46,248 bases of DNA from an uncultured Verrucomicrobiota bacterium (GCA_903907995.1 CAIVQH010000052.1:1-46248), one strand, 5' to 3'; counted from the first letter of the stretch, positions 1 through 8,314 are shown. Numbers and translations: made by a program. Notes: generated from the sequence alone by a model not told the origin.

Positions 1-1
1 C

Positions 2-136
2 ATCCAGACCGTAAAGCGCAAAGCCCGCGGCTTCCGCTCCGTCGAGTACTTCTCCGCCATGATCTACCTCGTCGCCTCCCATCTGAAGTTCGACCTCCCT
101 GATCCCGTTCCAGCTACCCACACAAAGTCACCTTGA
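2..136 (+). CDS. Transposase C-terminal fragment (ISL3-like), 5' end outside window
   Basis: An open frame enters from the left edge and stops at 134-136, leaving 44 residues. It contains K-R-K-A-R-G-F-R-S followed by an aromatic and hydrophobic stretch and ends in THTKSP. A basic ARGFR segment followed by a hydrophobic helix resembles the last part of DDE transposases of the ISL3 type, which is how I read it. Only the C-terminus is visible, so neither the catalytic residues nor the element end can be checked. I saw no terminal inverted repeat in the bases that follow. It could also be the tail of another DDE family. Confidence 0.5.
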   Translation: MQTVKRKARGFRSVEYFSAMIYLVASHLKFDLPDPVPATHTKSP

Positions 137-261
137 GGCGTTTTTCTCTTGGCGGAACCTTTTTGGCCCGAGGTTTCTCTCGGTACATTCGTTCCGTCCA
201 TCTGGCGACAGCATTAGTGGCGGAGGCCGGTTCCGCCCAATACCACGTTCCATGCGCAGCG

Positions 262-276
262 ATGCCTTTTAGGCAT
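262..276. promoter_or_regulatory. Perfect palindrome with T-N11-A spacing, probable LysR operator
   Basis: ATGCCT-TTT-AGGCAT is a perfect 6-bp inverted repeat with a 3-bp spacer. T263 and A275 are separated by exactly 11 bases, the consensus LysR-type box. It ends 13 bases before the preferred start of the LysR gene and touches the alternative start at 278, so binding here would block transcription or translation of that gene. Autoregulation is inferred. Confidence 0.55.
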
Positions 277-289
277 AATGGACCTGACC

Positions 290-1213
290 ATGGAACTGCG
301 GCATCTGCGATACTTCACGGCGGTGGCCGAGGCGCTGAACTTCACCCGTGCCGCCGCGCAATTGCGCGTGGCCCAGCCCGCACTCAGCCGACAAATTCAG
401 GACTTGGAAGTAGAGATCGGCGTGGACCTGCTGCGACGCAGTCCGCGCGGGGTGACGCTGACGTCCGAGGGCAAACTGTTCCTGGAAGAGACACGCGAAC
501 TGCTGAAGCGCGCCGACGAGTCGGTTGCGAAGGTGCGGGCGCTGGCCCGGGGGGAATACGGCGAACTGCACGTCGGCTACGCGCCCTCGCCCTCGGTGGA
601 GGTGCTGCCGCCGGCATTGGCGGCTTTTCAGAAGGCGGCGCCGCGCGTGCGCGTGGTGCGGCATGATCTAGCCAGCGACGAGATGATTGCTCGCCTCTTG
701 GACGGCACCCTGCACCTGGGAATCACGGTGGAGCCTTCGGCGGACGTCTCGGGGGACATTCTGTTCGAAGAGCTGCGGCGCTACCGTTTTTGCGTCGCGC
801 TGGCAGCCGGCCATCCATTTGCGCGCAAGAAGTCGCTGAAGCTCGAAGAAATCGCCTCGCAACCTCTGGTGGGCCTGAGCCGTCGCGACTACACCGAGTA
901 TTACCAACTGCTGGACCGCATCTTTGCCCCGGTGAAAACGCGACCGCGAATCGCCGTGGAATGCGATGGATCGACCTCGATGCTCACGGAACTGGAAGCC
1001 GGCAACGCCATCGGCATTGTCAGCGAGCTGTTTCGCCGCATCGCTGGACGCCGGCTGGTTTATCGACGGGTTTCAGATTCCATCGAATCCCACAGCATCG
1101 GCATCGCCCGCACGAAAAAGAGGGATGTCACCCCGGCCGGTGAAAAATTCTGCGACATTCTGCGACAGGTCGCGCGCGAACTGCGCCATGAGAAGACCAA
1201 GCCGAAGGGATAA
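290..1213 (+). CDS. LysR-family transcriptional regulator
   Basis: A 307-residue protein of normal LysR length. Residues 1-60 form the winged HTH, beginning MELRHLRYFTAVAEALNFTRAA, with the usual AQPALSRQIQDLE recognition region. Residues about 90-295 form the periplasmic-binding-protein-like effector domain. An in-frame ATG at 278 would add four residues (MDLT); 290 is preferred because family members begin at MELR. No target gene is divergently transcribed, since the upstream neighbour is a transposase remnant. The next gene on the same strand encodes a secreted protein and begins 77 bases downstream. The effector cannot be predicted. Confidence 0.93.
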   Translation: MELRHLRYFTAVAEALNFTRAAAQLRVAQPALSRQIQDLEVEIGVDLLRRSPRGVTLTSEGKLFLEETRELLKRADESVAKVRALARGEYGELHVGYAPSPSVEVLPPALAAFQKAAPRVRVVRHDLASDEMIARLLDGTLHLGITVEPSADVSGDILFEELRRYRFCVALAAGHPFARKKSLKLEEIASQPLVGLSRRDYTEYYQLLDRIFAPVKTRPRIAVECDGSTSMLTELEAGNAIGIVSELFRRIAGRRLVYRRVSDSIESHSIGIARTKKRDVTPAGEKFCDILRQVARELRHEKTKPKG

Positions 1214-1290
1214 CGGGCTTTGCGACGTGGAATTGAGCCTGCATCTCCATCCTCCGTATAGCACCATTGCCCATCTCATTTCCTGCCCGC

Positions 1291-2541
1291 ATGAACTCCC
1301 ATCTGAATGTCCCGTGGCTGACGCGTCTGCTGGCGACGGTCCTTTGCCTGCTGGCTGTTCCCGCGGCCGCGCAGGATTTCCGCTTTGACGGCTCCATTTC
1401 CCGCCCGGTGCTGGAGAATTACCTGGCGCGCTCCATCTCCTTCACTGAGCTGCTGCACGATGATCTCACGCAACCGCGCAATGCCCGCGGAGTCGATCCG
1501 CACGACAACCTGCGGCTCATCCTGGATTCCAAGGCCAAGTTCGTGGGGCGCGCCCTGATGCTGTGGGGACGCGAGACCAACCTGACCGCCTTCCTGCTCA
1601 CGGCAAAGCCCTACATTGAGGCCATCCACCAGGCCGATCCGGACATGGTGCTGCAGGCGGCAGCCTTTGAGATCGTGACCCGCCCGGTGGATCTGGTCCC
1701 CGTTCCGGCGTCGGTGCTGCGGGCCTTTGACCAGCCGGCCACCAACCGCACGTTCCACTACGACGACATGCTCTATACGAACGGTCGGTTCGTGAACCAC
1801 TGGGGGACCAACTCCTCCGTGCCCGATATGAGCCGGCTGGAGACGCGGATGTGGTTCTACTTTCTCGCCAGCAGCTACATCGACGCGGGGATCGAGGCCA
1901 TCCACTTCGGCCAGGTGGGCCTGATGGACAAAAACGATCCCGGTCACGCCCATTGGCAGGACATGCTTGGCCGCGTCCGGGCGTATGCGCACGAACATGC
2001 GCGCCGGCACTTCCTGCTCTGTGACGCCCACACGCCGACCGGCGGTTACGTGGAAAACGGCAAACTGCTCTTTGATTTCCACGCGTTCCCCCTGCGGATC
2101 GCCGAGGTGGTGGAGCACCCGTATCAGGGTGTCCTGCAGGTTGGCTATTCGGACTCCATCTTCACGAAGAGCAAGGGCGGCATCACGCCCAGCGGTTGGT
2201 CGTGCGAGCACCTGCCTTACCTCGTGGAGTTCGACAATTTCGGGAGCAACAATCCGGGCAAGCCGGGCAAGGCACCGTTTATCTGGGGCTGGGACGAAAT
2301 CACGTGGTTTGCGCTGCTGCCGGAGCAGGAACGCAACGAGTGGCTGCGCTACGCTTGGAAATGGCTCCGCGACACCGATCCGATCGGGCATCTCGAAATG
2401 CACGGCAGCCGCATCCTGCGCCCGGGAAGCCGGGAGCTGCCCCAATGGTACTGGGCCAACGCGCGCAGTGAAGCCTGCCCGGTTGGGTTCAACACCGAGG
2501 CGACCATCCGGGAGCTTTGGGGACCGGTGCATGCGCCGTGA
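1291..2541 (+). CDS. Secreted protein of unknown function, possibly TIM-barrel
   Basis: A 416-residue protein. The start at 1291 gives a clean signal peptide (MNSHLNVPWLTRLLATVLCLLAVPAAAQ), whereas an in-frame start at 1267 would add residues before it. The mature part is rich in Trp, Tyr and His. Its stretches of hydrophobic strands ending in acidic or His residues (for example GIEAIHFGQVGLMD, HFLLCDAHT, GVLQVGYSDS, FIWGWDEITWF) are reminiscent of glycosidase TIM barrels. I recognise no named family and no catalytic pair with certainty. The neighbours are secreted esterases, so a role in glycan use is plausible but inferred. Confidence 0.75.
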   Translation: MNSHLNVPWLTRLLATVLCLLAVPAAAQDFRFDGSISRPVLENYLARSISFTELLHDDLTQPRNARGVDPHDNLRLILDSKAKFVGRALMLWGRETNLTAFLLTAKPYIEAIHQADPDMVLQAAAFEIVTRPVDLVPVPASVLRAFDQPATNRTFHYDDMLYTNGRFVNHWGTNSSVPDMSRLETRMWFYFLASSYIDAGIEAIHFGQVGLMDKNDPGHAHWQDMLGRVRAYAHEHARRHFLLCDAHTPTGGYVENGKLLFDFHAFPLRIAEVVEHPYQGVLQVGYSDSIFTKSKGGITPSGWSCEHLPYLVEFDNFGSNNPGKPGKAPFIWGWDEITWFALLPEQERNEWLRYAWKWLRDTDPIGHLEMHGSRILRPGSRELPQWYWANARSEACPVGFNTEATIRELWGPVHAP

Positions 2542-2584
2542 GGGGCAGGCGCTCACGGCGGTGAAGCTGCAGTTTATTAATCCT

Positions 2585-2648
2585 AATCTTACTCATAATC
2601 TTAATCCCTCAGCTTCCGACGACGGAGATTACGATTACGAGTAAGATT
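2585..2648. repeat. Imperfect inverted repeat built on AATCTTA / TAAGATT motifs
   Basis: The left arm (2585-2608) and right arm (2624-2648) are about 24 bases long and complementary with few mismatches, around a 15-base loop. The arms are AT-rich and made of repeating AATC/GATT words, unlike the surrounding GC-rich DNA. It lies between two same-direction genes. The composition suggests a mobile intergenic repeat; no second full copy is present in this window. Confidence 0.65.
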
Positions 2649-2732
2649 GCGATTTGGAGGCCGGCGGAAAGACGCTGACTTTGTCTGTCCCTGAGCCCAT
2701 TCTTCGGCCTCTCACAGAATTCAAACACGGAA

Positions 2733-4109
2733 ATGAACATGCGCCGATCCAACGTCCTTTTCCTCTCGGTGGCCCTGCTGTTGGGCGTCGCCGCCACACG
2801 TGCCCAGGACAAGCCCAACCCGGCTGTCTCTGCGGCGGCCGCCTCCCTTCAGATCCCTCCGACAGATGATGGTCTCCCAGGGCAGGGGCCGATCCGGCGC
2901 TACGACTGGTTTCGCAACCTCTGGAGCGATCGCCGCACGAAGTGGGCGACCCGCGTCGAGGCCGACCAGGGCGCGGTGGTGTTTCTCGGGGATTCCATCA
3001 CTCAGGGCTGGGGTGATGATTTCAGCGGCTGGTTTCCCGGCCTGAAGGTCGCCAATCGCGGCATCAGCGGCGACACCTCGCGGGGTGTGCTGATCCGGTT
3101 GCAGGAAGACGTGCTGGCGCTGAATCCCAAGGCGGTGGTGCTGCTCATCGGGACCAATGATCTCGAGGAAAAGGCCGAACCCGAGACCATCGCGGCCAAT
3201 CTCAAGCTCATCCTCGAAGCCCTCCAGGCGCACGACCCGAAGATGCCGATTGTGCTGTGCTACGTCTTCCCCAGCGCGGCTGCGAAATCGCGCCCGTCCG
3301 AGAAGATCAAGAAGTTGAACCAACTTTACGCGGCCCTGGTGAAGGGCAATGCCCAGGTAACTCCGGTGGAAACCTGGGTGCTCTTTGCCGATGCGCATGG
3401 CGACGCCATTCCGGAACAGTTCCCCGACCTGCTGCATCCCAACCAGGCCGGTTACGCGCGCTGGGCCGCCGGTTTGCGCCCCATCTTGGCGACCCTCGGT
3501 TTGATGGAAACCACGCCGTACGAGTTCACCCCCGAGCCGGGATTCGTGAGTCTGTTCAACGGCCACGATCTCAGCGGCTGGGGCTTCCGGGTCACGCCCG
3601 CCTCCGACCGGGAGTCCGCCCGGAAATGGCAGGCCTCGGACCGCAACGCCCCGCCGTGGCCCATGGTGGACAAGGCCGTGAGCTTCGATGGCCTGACCAG
3701 CAGCCCCGATGGGCGCTATGTCGCGAAGAACGGCCGGCTCATCGTCACGACCCCTCCGGAAGGCCGGCGGATCCAGCAGATCGCCACCACGAAAGATTTT
3801 CCGAAGGATTTCATTCTTCGCCTGGAATTTCGCGCCACCCCTTATGCCGACAGCGGCATCTTCATTCGCGGCCCCCAGCTCCAATGCCGTGACTATCTTC
3901 TCGCCGGTCCCTACACGAAGCTGAAGAACTACCGCCCCGGTGAGTGGAACGAGATCGAAGTCACCGTGAAGAAGGGTGTCGCCTACTGCCTCTGCAACGG
4001 CGAGCTGCTGGAGGCCGCGATGAAAGTGCCCAAGACCGGACAGATCGGCCTCGAAGGCGATCGCGGCCAGATGGAATACCGGCGCATCCGCATCAAGATG
4101 ACGCCGTGA
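2733..4109 (+). CDS. Secreted SGNH/GDSL hydrolase fused to DUF1080 (3-keto-disaccharide hydrolase-like) domain
   Basis: A 458-residue protein with a signal peptide (residues 1-24, ending TRAQ). Residues 75-255 form an SGNH esterase: nucleophile motif GDSIT (Ser88), Gly in NRGISGD, GTND (140-143), and D232-xx-H235 in DLLHPNQAGY, so the full catalytic set is present. Residues 265-456 match the DUF1080 lectin-like beta-sandwich (FVSLFNGHDLSGW start, DSGIFIRG and GEWNEIEV motifs). An acyl-ester hydrolase joined to a putative glycan-binding or glycoside-cleaving domain suggests deacylation of polysaccharides outside the cytoplasm. A second in-frame ATG lies two codons in. Confidence 0.92.
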   Translation: MNMRRSNVLFLSVALLLGVAATRAQDKPNPAVSAAAASLQIPPTDDGLPGQGPIRRYDWFRNLWSDRRTKWATRVEADQGAVVFLGDSITQGWGDDFSGWFPGLKVANRGISGDTSRGVLIRLQEDVLALNPKAVVLLIGTNDLEEKAEPETIAANLKLILEALQAHDPKMPIVLCYVFPSAAAKSRPSEKIKKLNQLYAALVKGNAQVTPVETWVLFADAHGDAIPEQFPDLLHPNQAGYARWAAGLRPILATLGLMETTPYEFTPEPGFVSLFNGHDLSGWGFRVTPASDRESARKWQASDRNAPPWPMVDKAVSFDGLTSSPDGRYVAKNGRLIVTTPPEGRRIQQIATTKDFPKDFILRLEFRATPYADSGIFIRGPQLQCRDYLLAGPYTKLKNYRPGEWNEIEVTVKKGVAYCLCNGELLEAAMKVPKTGQIGLEGDRGQMEYRRIRIKMTP

Positions 4110-4114
4110 TAGTA

Positions 4115-4221
4115 AGTAGGACGGGCGGCCCGCCCGTCTTCCAATATCTCTTCCCGCGATGTAGCGAACGGGCAGGAAGAAAAGACAAATAAGGAGGACG
4201 GGCGAGACGCTCCGTCCTACT
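4115..4221. mobile_element. MITE-like element, family A copy 1 (AGTAGGACGG ends)
   Basis: A 107-bp element with inverted ends starting AGTAGGACGG and finishing CCGTCCTACT; each end also contains an internal GC-rich palindrome such as GGGCGGCCCGCCC. A second copy with the same ends lies at 28788-28889. It contains no gene. This copy starts 5 bases after the stop of the lipase gene and ends 31 bases before the stop of the opposing gene, so it fills a convergent gap. Confidence 0.75.
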
Positions 4222-4252
4222 CCGAGGGTGCCGGCCGCCCCTCACGGCTATG

Positions 4253-5236
4253 TCACTCGCCGTCGGGTGGGTCAACAACGACGACATCGCCGGGTTCCAG
4301 CATCACGCGGTTACCCTGTTCGGCGAGTTTTCGGAGCTGATCGTAGCTAAATTTTATCGTTTCGCCGGTCCGATTGCGGCGGAGCTCGATTTTGTTCTTT
4401 CTCGCCAGGCGGGTGAAGTCGCCGGCTGCGCCAATCGCCTCAACGACGTCGATCAGGTGATCGGCCGGAATTTGAATGCGGCCCGGGCGATTCACCTGCC
4501 CAGCGACCGTAATGTACTGGGTGTCGTACTGCTTCACCTCGACACTGCCCTGAAGCTTGCCAGGCACCGGCACTTCCAATGGCTCAAACTCGAAATACGC
4601 GAAGTTGTTGCCCTTGCCGTAGTGGAAGGTCAACAACTGGAGACCGGCTTCGGAGAACTTGATCGTGCCGATCTCAGCGTAGTTCCACTGGTGATAGTTG
4701 AGGGTCGGCACGGGCAGGCGGCAGGCGGCTGCGGGCTGACCGTTGAGGTCGAAGGTGACGCTGTTCGTCTGGAAGGAATACAGCGCCTTGATGCGATAGG
4801 TTCCGGGCCGGGCCACGTTGACGGTGTAGTTGACCCACTCGCCATCGGCCGTCCAGCCGATGTAGAGCTGGTTGATGTGCGGGGTGACGAGGTTGGTGTG
4901 GTTCAGGTCGGCCCAGTCCTTCACGAACGAGAGATCCACGCCCTCGTCCTTGCGAAAGTGCCAGATGTATTCCCCAGCGTGGGCGCGCTGATGACCGGGC
5001 TCGAGGTTCAGCTTGCCGCTGCCGTTGTTGACTGCATCTGTGTCGTGGTAGGCGACACCCTCGCCGCCCAGATCGTAGAGCGCGCATTGGACGATGCCGG
5101 GGATGTTCGGTGGCCCGGATTTGTGATAGATGTCCGTAAAGGGCTTCCCTTGATAATTGGCGGGGACATCAGCGTGCAGGACGAACACGAAGCCAAGGCA
5201 AAGCGTCGCCAGCAGGGAAGACTTCAGGTGGAACAT
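4253..5236 (-). CDS. Secreted CBM-like domain protein with C-terminal SLBB domain
   Basis: A 327-residue protein with a signal peptide (residues 1-22, ending LHA). Residues about 45-220 look like a CBM6/CBM35-type beta-sandwich: a YHDTDAVNNG segment, then GEWVNYTVNVARPGTYRIKA, then ITFHYGK-like strands near the end. Residues about 231-322 resemble an SLBB domain, with ITVAGQVNRPGRIQIP, DVVEAIGAAGDFTRLA and LEPGDVVVV, as found in polysaccharide export proteins of the Wza type. The poly-export motif and an N-terminal lipobox are absent. An extracytoplasmic glycan-binding role is likely, but the partner is unknown. Confidence 0.8.
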   Translation of the reverse strand: MFHLKSSLLATLCLGFVFVLHADVPANYQGKPFTDIYHKSGPPNIPGIVQCALYDLGGEGVAYHDTDAVNNGSGKLNLEPGHQRAHAGEYIWHFRKDEGVDLSFVKDWADLNHTNLVTPHINQLYIGWTADGEWVNYTVNVARPGTYRIKALYSFQTNSVTFDLNGQPAAACRLPVPTLNYHQWNYAEIGTIKFSEAGLQLLTFHYGKGNNFAYFEFEPLEVPVPGKLQGSVEVKQYDTQYITVAGQVNRPGRIQIPADHLIDVVEAIGAAGDFTRLARKNKIELRRNRTGETIKFSYDQLRKLAEQGNRVMLEPGDVVVVDPPDGE

Positions 5237-5389
5237 GCCGACACCCTAACGCCCGACAAATCAGCGTCAGCTTCTTTCTGAAGCCTCAGAACTCCCCGAC
5301 GGAATCTCGCGAAACGGGGTGCCCGCCCAGCGACGATTATGGGTGCAAATAGGGAATGCTTTCCCCCCTTCTTTTGGCATTATGGCCCG

Positions 5390-6673
5390 ATGAAACCCCG
5401 CTTGTCTCCGGTGTGGTTCGCGATTTTCGCCCCCGCCTGGATCGCCTGCGCGCTCAGTCTTCAAGCTGCCGAGGTGCGGTGGACCAATCTCTCCAGCAAG
5501 CAGGGCGACCTGCCGGTTCCGGGTGAGTCCACCGAGCAGACCGGCAACGTGGTCGCCGATCTTGACCGGGATGGTCTCACTGACTTTGTGCTCAGCTTCC
5601 GCGCCAAGGCACCGGCACTGGTTTGGTATCGTCGTACCGCTAAGGGCTGGGACCGCCTGGTCATCGAGCCGCAGTTTCTGACCGTGGAGGCGGGTGGGGC
5701 GGTCCAGGACATTGATGGCGACGGGGACCTCGACATTGTCTTTGGCGGCGACTGGCAGAGCGATGAGGTGTGGTGGTGGGAAAATCCGTATCCCAAGTTC
5801 GATCCGGCCGTCCCGTGGAAACGCCATGTGATCAAGCGGGGCGGCAAGAGGCAGCATCACGACCAGGTCTTCGGTGACTTCAAGGGCACGGACACGCCGC
5901 AGCTTGTCTTCTGGAACCAGGGGGCGAAGTCGCTCTTCATCGCGGACATTCCCGCTGACCCGCGCCATAGCGGACCGTGGCCCTTCGTGCCGGTTTTCTC
6001 CGGCGAAGCCGGGGAACGCGGGGACCAGAGTGGCGGCTTCCGCTATGCCGAGGGCACCGGGGCGGCCGACATTGACGGCGATGGAGTGACGGATCTGCTC
6101 GCGGGCAACTACTGGTTCAAACATCTCGGCGGCGGCAAATTCCAGGCAATCAAGGTCGGCGTGATTGGCGGGCGCATTGCCGCCGGCAAGTTTGTCGAGT
6201 CTTCGAAGCATCCGCAGATCGTGATCGCACCGGGTGACGGCTCCGGTCCGCTGCGCTGGTATGAATGCACAGGCGATCCGCTGAAGGAGGGCGACTGGGT
6301 CGGTCACGACCTGCTCGATCGCGACATGATCCACGGCCACTCCCTGGATGTGGGTGATGTGGATGGTGATGGACACCTCGACATCTTCGCCGCCGAGATG
6401 GCGAAGTGGACCGAGAAGCGGGCGGACGCGGACAACCCGAAGGCCGAGGCCTGGGTTTTCTACGGCGACGGGAAGGGCCATTTTCGCAAAACCGTCGTGG
6501 CCACCGGACATGGTTTCCACGAGGGCAAACTGGCCGACCTCGATGGGGACGGCGACCTCGACATCCTTAACAAGCCCTACAATTGGGATGCTCCGCGGGT
6601 GGATGTCTGGCTGAACAACGGTACCGGCCCGCGCCAGGGCGCTGGTGCCGGTGCAACCGTCCGGAAGCCTTAG
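5390..6673 (+). CDS. Secreted FG-GAP/VCBS repeat beta-propeller protein
   Basis: A 427-residue protein; the start at 5390 gives the signal peptide MKPRLSPVWFAIFAPAWIACALSLQAA. The mature chain carries repeated calcium-loop motifs of FG-GAP/VCBS blades: DLDRDGLTD, DIDGDGDLD, DIDGDGVTD, DVDGDGHLD and DLDGDGDLD, each followed by hydrophobic strands. This predicts a seven-bladed, calcium-binding propeller. No enzymatic domain is attached. It is divergent from the CBM-like/SLBB gene, with the two starts separated by about 150 bases. Such proteins usually bind ligands or cell surfaces; the substrate cannot be told from sequence. Confidence 0.88.
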   Translation: MKPRLSPVWFAIFAPAWIACALSLQAAEVRWTNLSSKQGDLPVPGESTEQTGNVVADLDRDGLTDFVLSFRAKAPALVWYRRTAKGWDRLVIEPQFLTVEAGGAVQDIDGDGDLDIVFGGDWQSDEVWWWENPYPKFDPAVPWKRHVIKRGGKRQHHDQVFGDFKGTDTPQLVFWNQGAKSLFIADIPADPRHSGPWPFVPVFSGEAGERGDQSGGFRYAEGTGAADIDGDGVTDLLAGNYWFKHLGGGKFQAIKVGVIGGRIAAGKFVESSKHPQIVIAPGDGSGPLRWYECTGDPLKEGDWVGHDLLDRDMIHGHSLDVGDVDGDGHLDIFAAEMAKWTEKRADADNPKAEAWVFYGDGKGHFRKTVVATGHGFHEGKLADLDGDGDLDILNKPYNWDAPRVDVWLNNGTGPRQGAGAGATVRKP

Positions 6674-6739
6674 GGCTTCCAGTGCAAAGAGACAGTTTCG
6701 GGAGAGCAGGGGGTCCGGGACGCGGGACTCCGGCCCGCC

Positions 6740-8035
6740 CTACTTGCTGAACACTTCGATTTCGAACTGGTTCTCTGCGCCGGCCTTCACCTCCACGATC
6801 TGCTCCTGGGCGTCGCCGGGATGCCGGCGGTTGAATACGCGGGGCCCTTCGATGGCGGGGGAAAGCTGGCGCTGGCGGGCGTACGCGTTCCATTCGCGGC
6901 GGTCCTCGTCGGTCAGCGTGCCGCTGCGCTGTTTCTGCCCCATACGGAGCATGATCGGGTTGCGCGAATTGCTCTGCCAGCGGACTGCATCTTGCCGGAC
7001 CTCGACCCGATAACGGCCGGGAGTCAGGCCACGTTCCGGCCTTAGCGTGAAGGCGGCGGGCACCTCAGTGATACCCAACAGATAGGCGACGACCGGCGGG
7101 GCTCCGACGGAGTCGAGCGGGGTGAAGATTATGCTGCCATGCGGCAAAGGTTCGCCGTCGAGTTTCACGCTCCCGTGAACGGCCAGCCGGGGGCGATCCG
7201 TCAACCAGCCGCCCGTGCGCATCCACTGGAACATCAGTTCAGGCCATACGCCGAGGACCGGATCATTCTGCGCCAGGCTCACGCCATGCTCGCCATCGGC
7301 GAAGAAATGGGCCTCCACCGGCACGTGCTGATGCAGCAGGGCGGTGTAAAGGCTGAGCATCGGATTGATGTGCCCCACATCTTCCGCGGTGCAGAACAGA
7401 AACGTCGGCGGGAAGGCGTTCGTCGCGGCCGCGGGTGCCGTCCCTTCGCCCGCCGCACGCGGAACGGAACCGCCGTAAGCGAGGATCGCGAAGTTCGGCC
7501 GGCTCGAGGGCTGGTCCAGCGGGTCGGTGGCGTCGGGTTTCGCGGCCAGTGCCTGTGCGGCGGTCATGGAGGCAAGTTCTCCTCCGGCCGAAAAACCGAT
7601 GATCCCGACCCGGTCCGGTGACAGATGAAATTCCGTCGCGTGGACGCGCAGGTGGCGGAGGGCGCGCTGGGCGTCCAACAGCGATTCCTGGCGCGAATAG
7701 ATCGGCCCGATGCGATAGCGCAGGACGAAACCGGCGATGCCATGCGCCTTCAGCCATTGCGCGACGAGCACCCCCTCATGATCGGAGCAGCGGGTGAGGA
7801 ACCCCCCACCCGGACACACCAGGACTGCCGCGCCGGTATTCTTTTCGGCGGATGGCAGGTAGGGATAGATTGCCGGACGGTCCTCGTCCGTGTCGCCCGT
7901 GGCTCCAGGCGCGCGGTCGGGCCAGAGCAGGACTGCCGGCGGAGGCGGCTCGCCTGCCGACAACCTATGGGGTGCGAGGATAGGTCCGAACGTCAGGCAA
8001 AAGAGGGCGAGAATCTTCCGCGAGCTGGAGTGCAT
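6740..8035 (-). CDS. Secreted alpha/beta hydrolase with C-terminal beta-domain
   Basis: A 431-residue protein with a signal peptide (about residues 1-27). Residues 30-275 form an esterase-like alpha/beta hydrolase: CPGGG oxyanion loop (74-78), nucleophile elbow GFSAGG (Ser149), acid Asp219 in TAEDVGH and His250 in DGEHG. This resembles acetyl-xylan-esterase-like proteins of polymer degraders. Residues about 283-370 (LAVHGSVKLDGEPLPHG, GLTPGRYRVEV) resemble a carboxypeptidase-regulatory-like beta-sandwich, and the rest of the tail is of unknown fold. It is divergent from another alpha/beta hydrolase at 8332, with an inverted-repeat element between them. Confidence 0.88.
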   Translation of the reverse strand: MHSSSRKILALFCLTFGPILAPHRLSAGEPPPPAVLLWPDRAPGATGDTDEDRPAIYPYLPSAEKNTGAAVLVCPGGGFLTRCSDHEGVLVAQWLKAHGIAGFVLRYRIGPIYSRQESLLDAQRALRHLRVHATEFHLSPDRVGIIGFSAGGELASMTAAQALAAKPDATDPLDQPSSRPNFAILAYGGSVPRAAGEGTAPAAATNAFPPTFLFCTAEDVGHINPMLSLYTALLHQHVPVEAHFFADGEHGVSLAQNDPVLGVWPELMFQWMRTGGWLTDRPRLAVHGSVKLDGEPLPHGSIIFTPLDSVGAPPVVAYLLGITEVPAAFTLRPERGLTPGRYRVEVRQDAVRWQSNSRNPIMLRMGQKQRSGTLTDEDRREWNAYARQRQLSPAIEGPRVFNRRHPGDAQEQIVEVKAGAENQFEIEVFSK

Positions 8036-8094
8036 GCCGGGAGCTTGCCCTCAAAACGGTCCGACACACAAACCCGGAGCGCTGACGGTGGACA

Positions 8095-8272
8095 GGTTGA
8101 ACAACAAAGGAACGAAGGAACAAGGTCCGAGGGCGGGAAGTGCGGTAATGAAGGCGTCGTCGGCTGATTCTGCACCCTTCGTTGCGGAGCGTGAGGGGCC
8201 ATTGGCCGGAGGTGAGTCAGCGGAGAAGGGCCGTCTGAGACCTTTGTTCCTTCGTTCCTTTGTTGTTCAACC
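8095..8272. mobile_element. MITE-like element, family B (29-bp perfect terminal inverted repeats)
   Basis: A 178-bp element. The first 29 bases (8095-8123, starting GGTTGAACAACAAAGG) and the last 29 (8244-8272) are perfect inverted repeats, and complementarity continues for GGTC after a one-base bulge. The interior has no gene. It lies between the starts of two divergent hydrolase genes and so may affect both promoters. No second copy is present in the window, and no target-site duplication is obvious. Confidence 0.75.
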
Positions 8273-8289
8273 CACGCTGTGAACGCCGC

Positions 8290-8314
8290 TTCCTGCTTTC
8301 CTGTTTTCCAAATT
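8290..8314 (+). repeat. 25-base dispersed motif, copy 1
   Basis: A pyrimidine-rich 25-mer (begins TTCCTGCTTTCC, ends TTTTCCAAATT) that recurs exactly at 27534-27558 and with one substitution at 14279-14303, always on the plus strand and shortly upstream of a plus-strand gene. Confidence 0.6.

Noticed and set aside
1276-2556. Long open frame (about 426 codons) on the minus strand opposite the secreted protein
   Set aside because: Its translation is rich in Arg, Gln, Val and His without domains or a hydrophobic leader, as expected from the complement of a GC-rich gene. The plus-strand product has a signal peptide.
4250-5281. 343-codon plus-strand frame opposite the CBM-like/SLBB gene
   Set aside because: No signal peptide or motif. 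The minus-strand product has a signal peptide and two recognisable domains.
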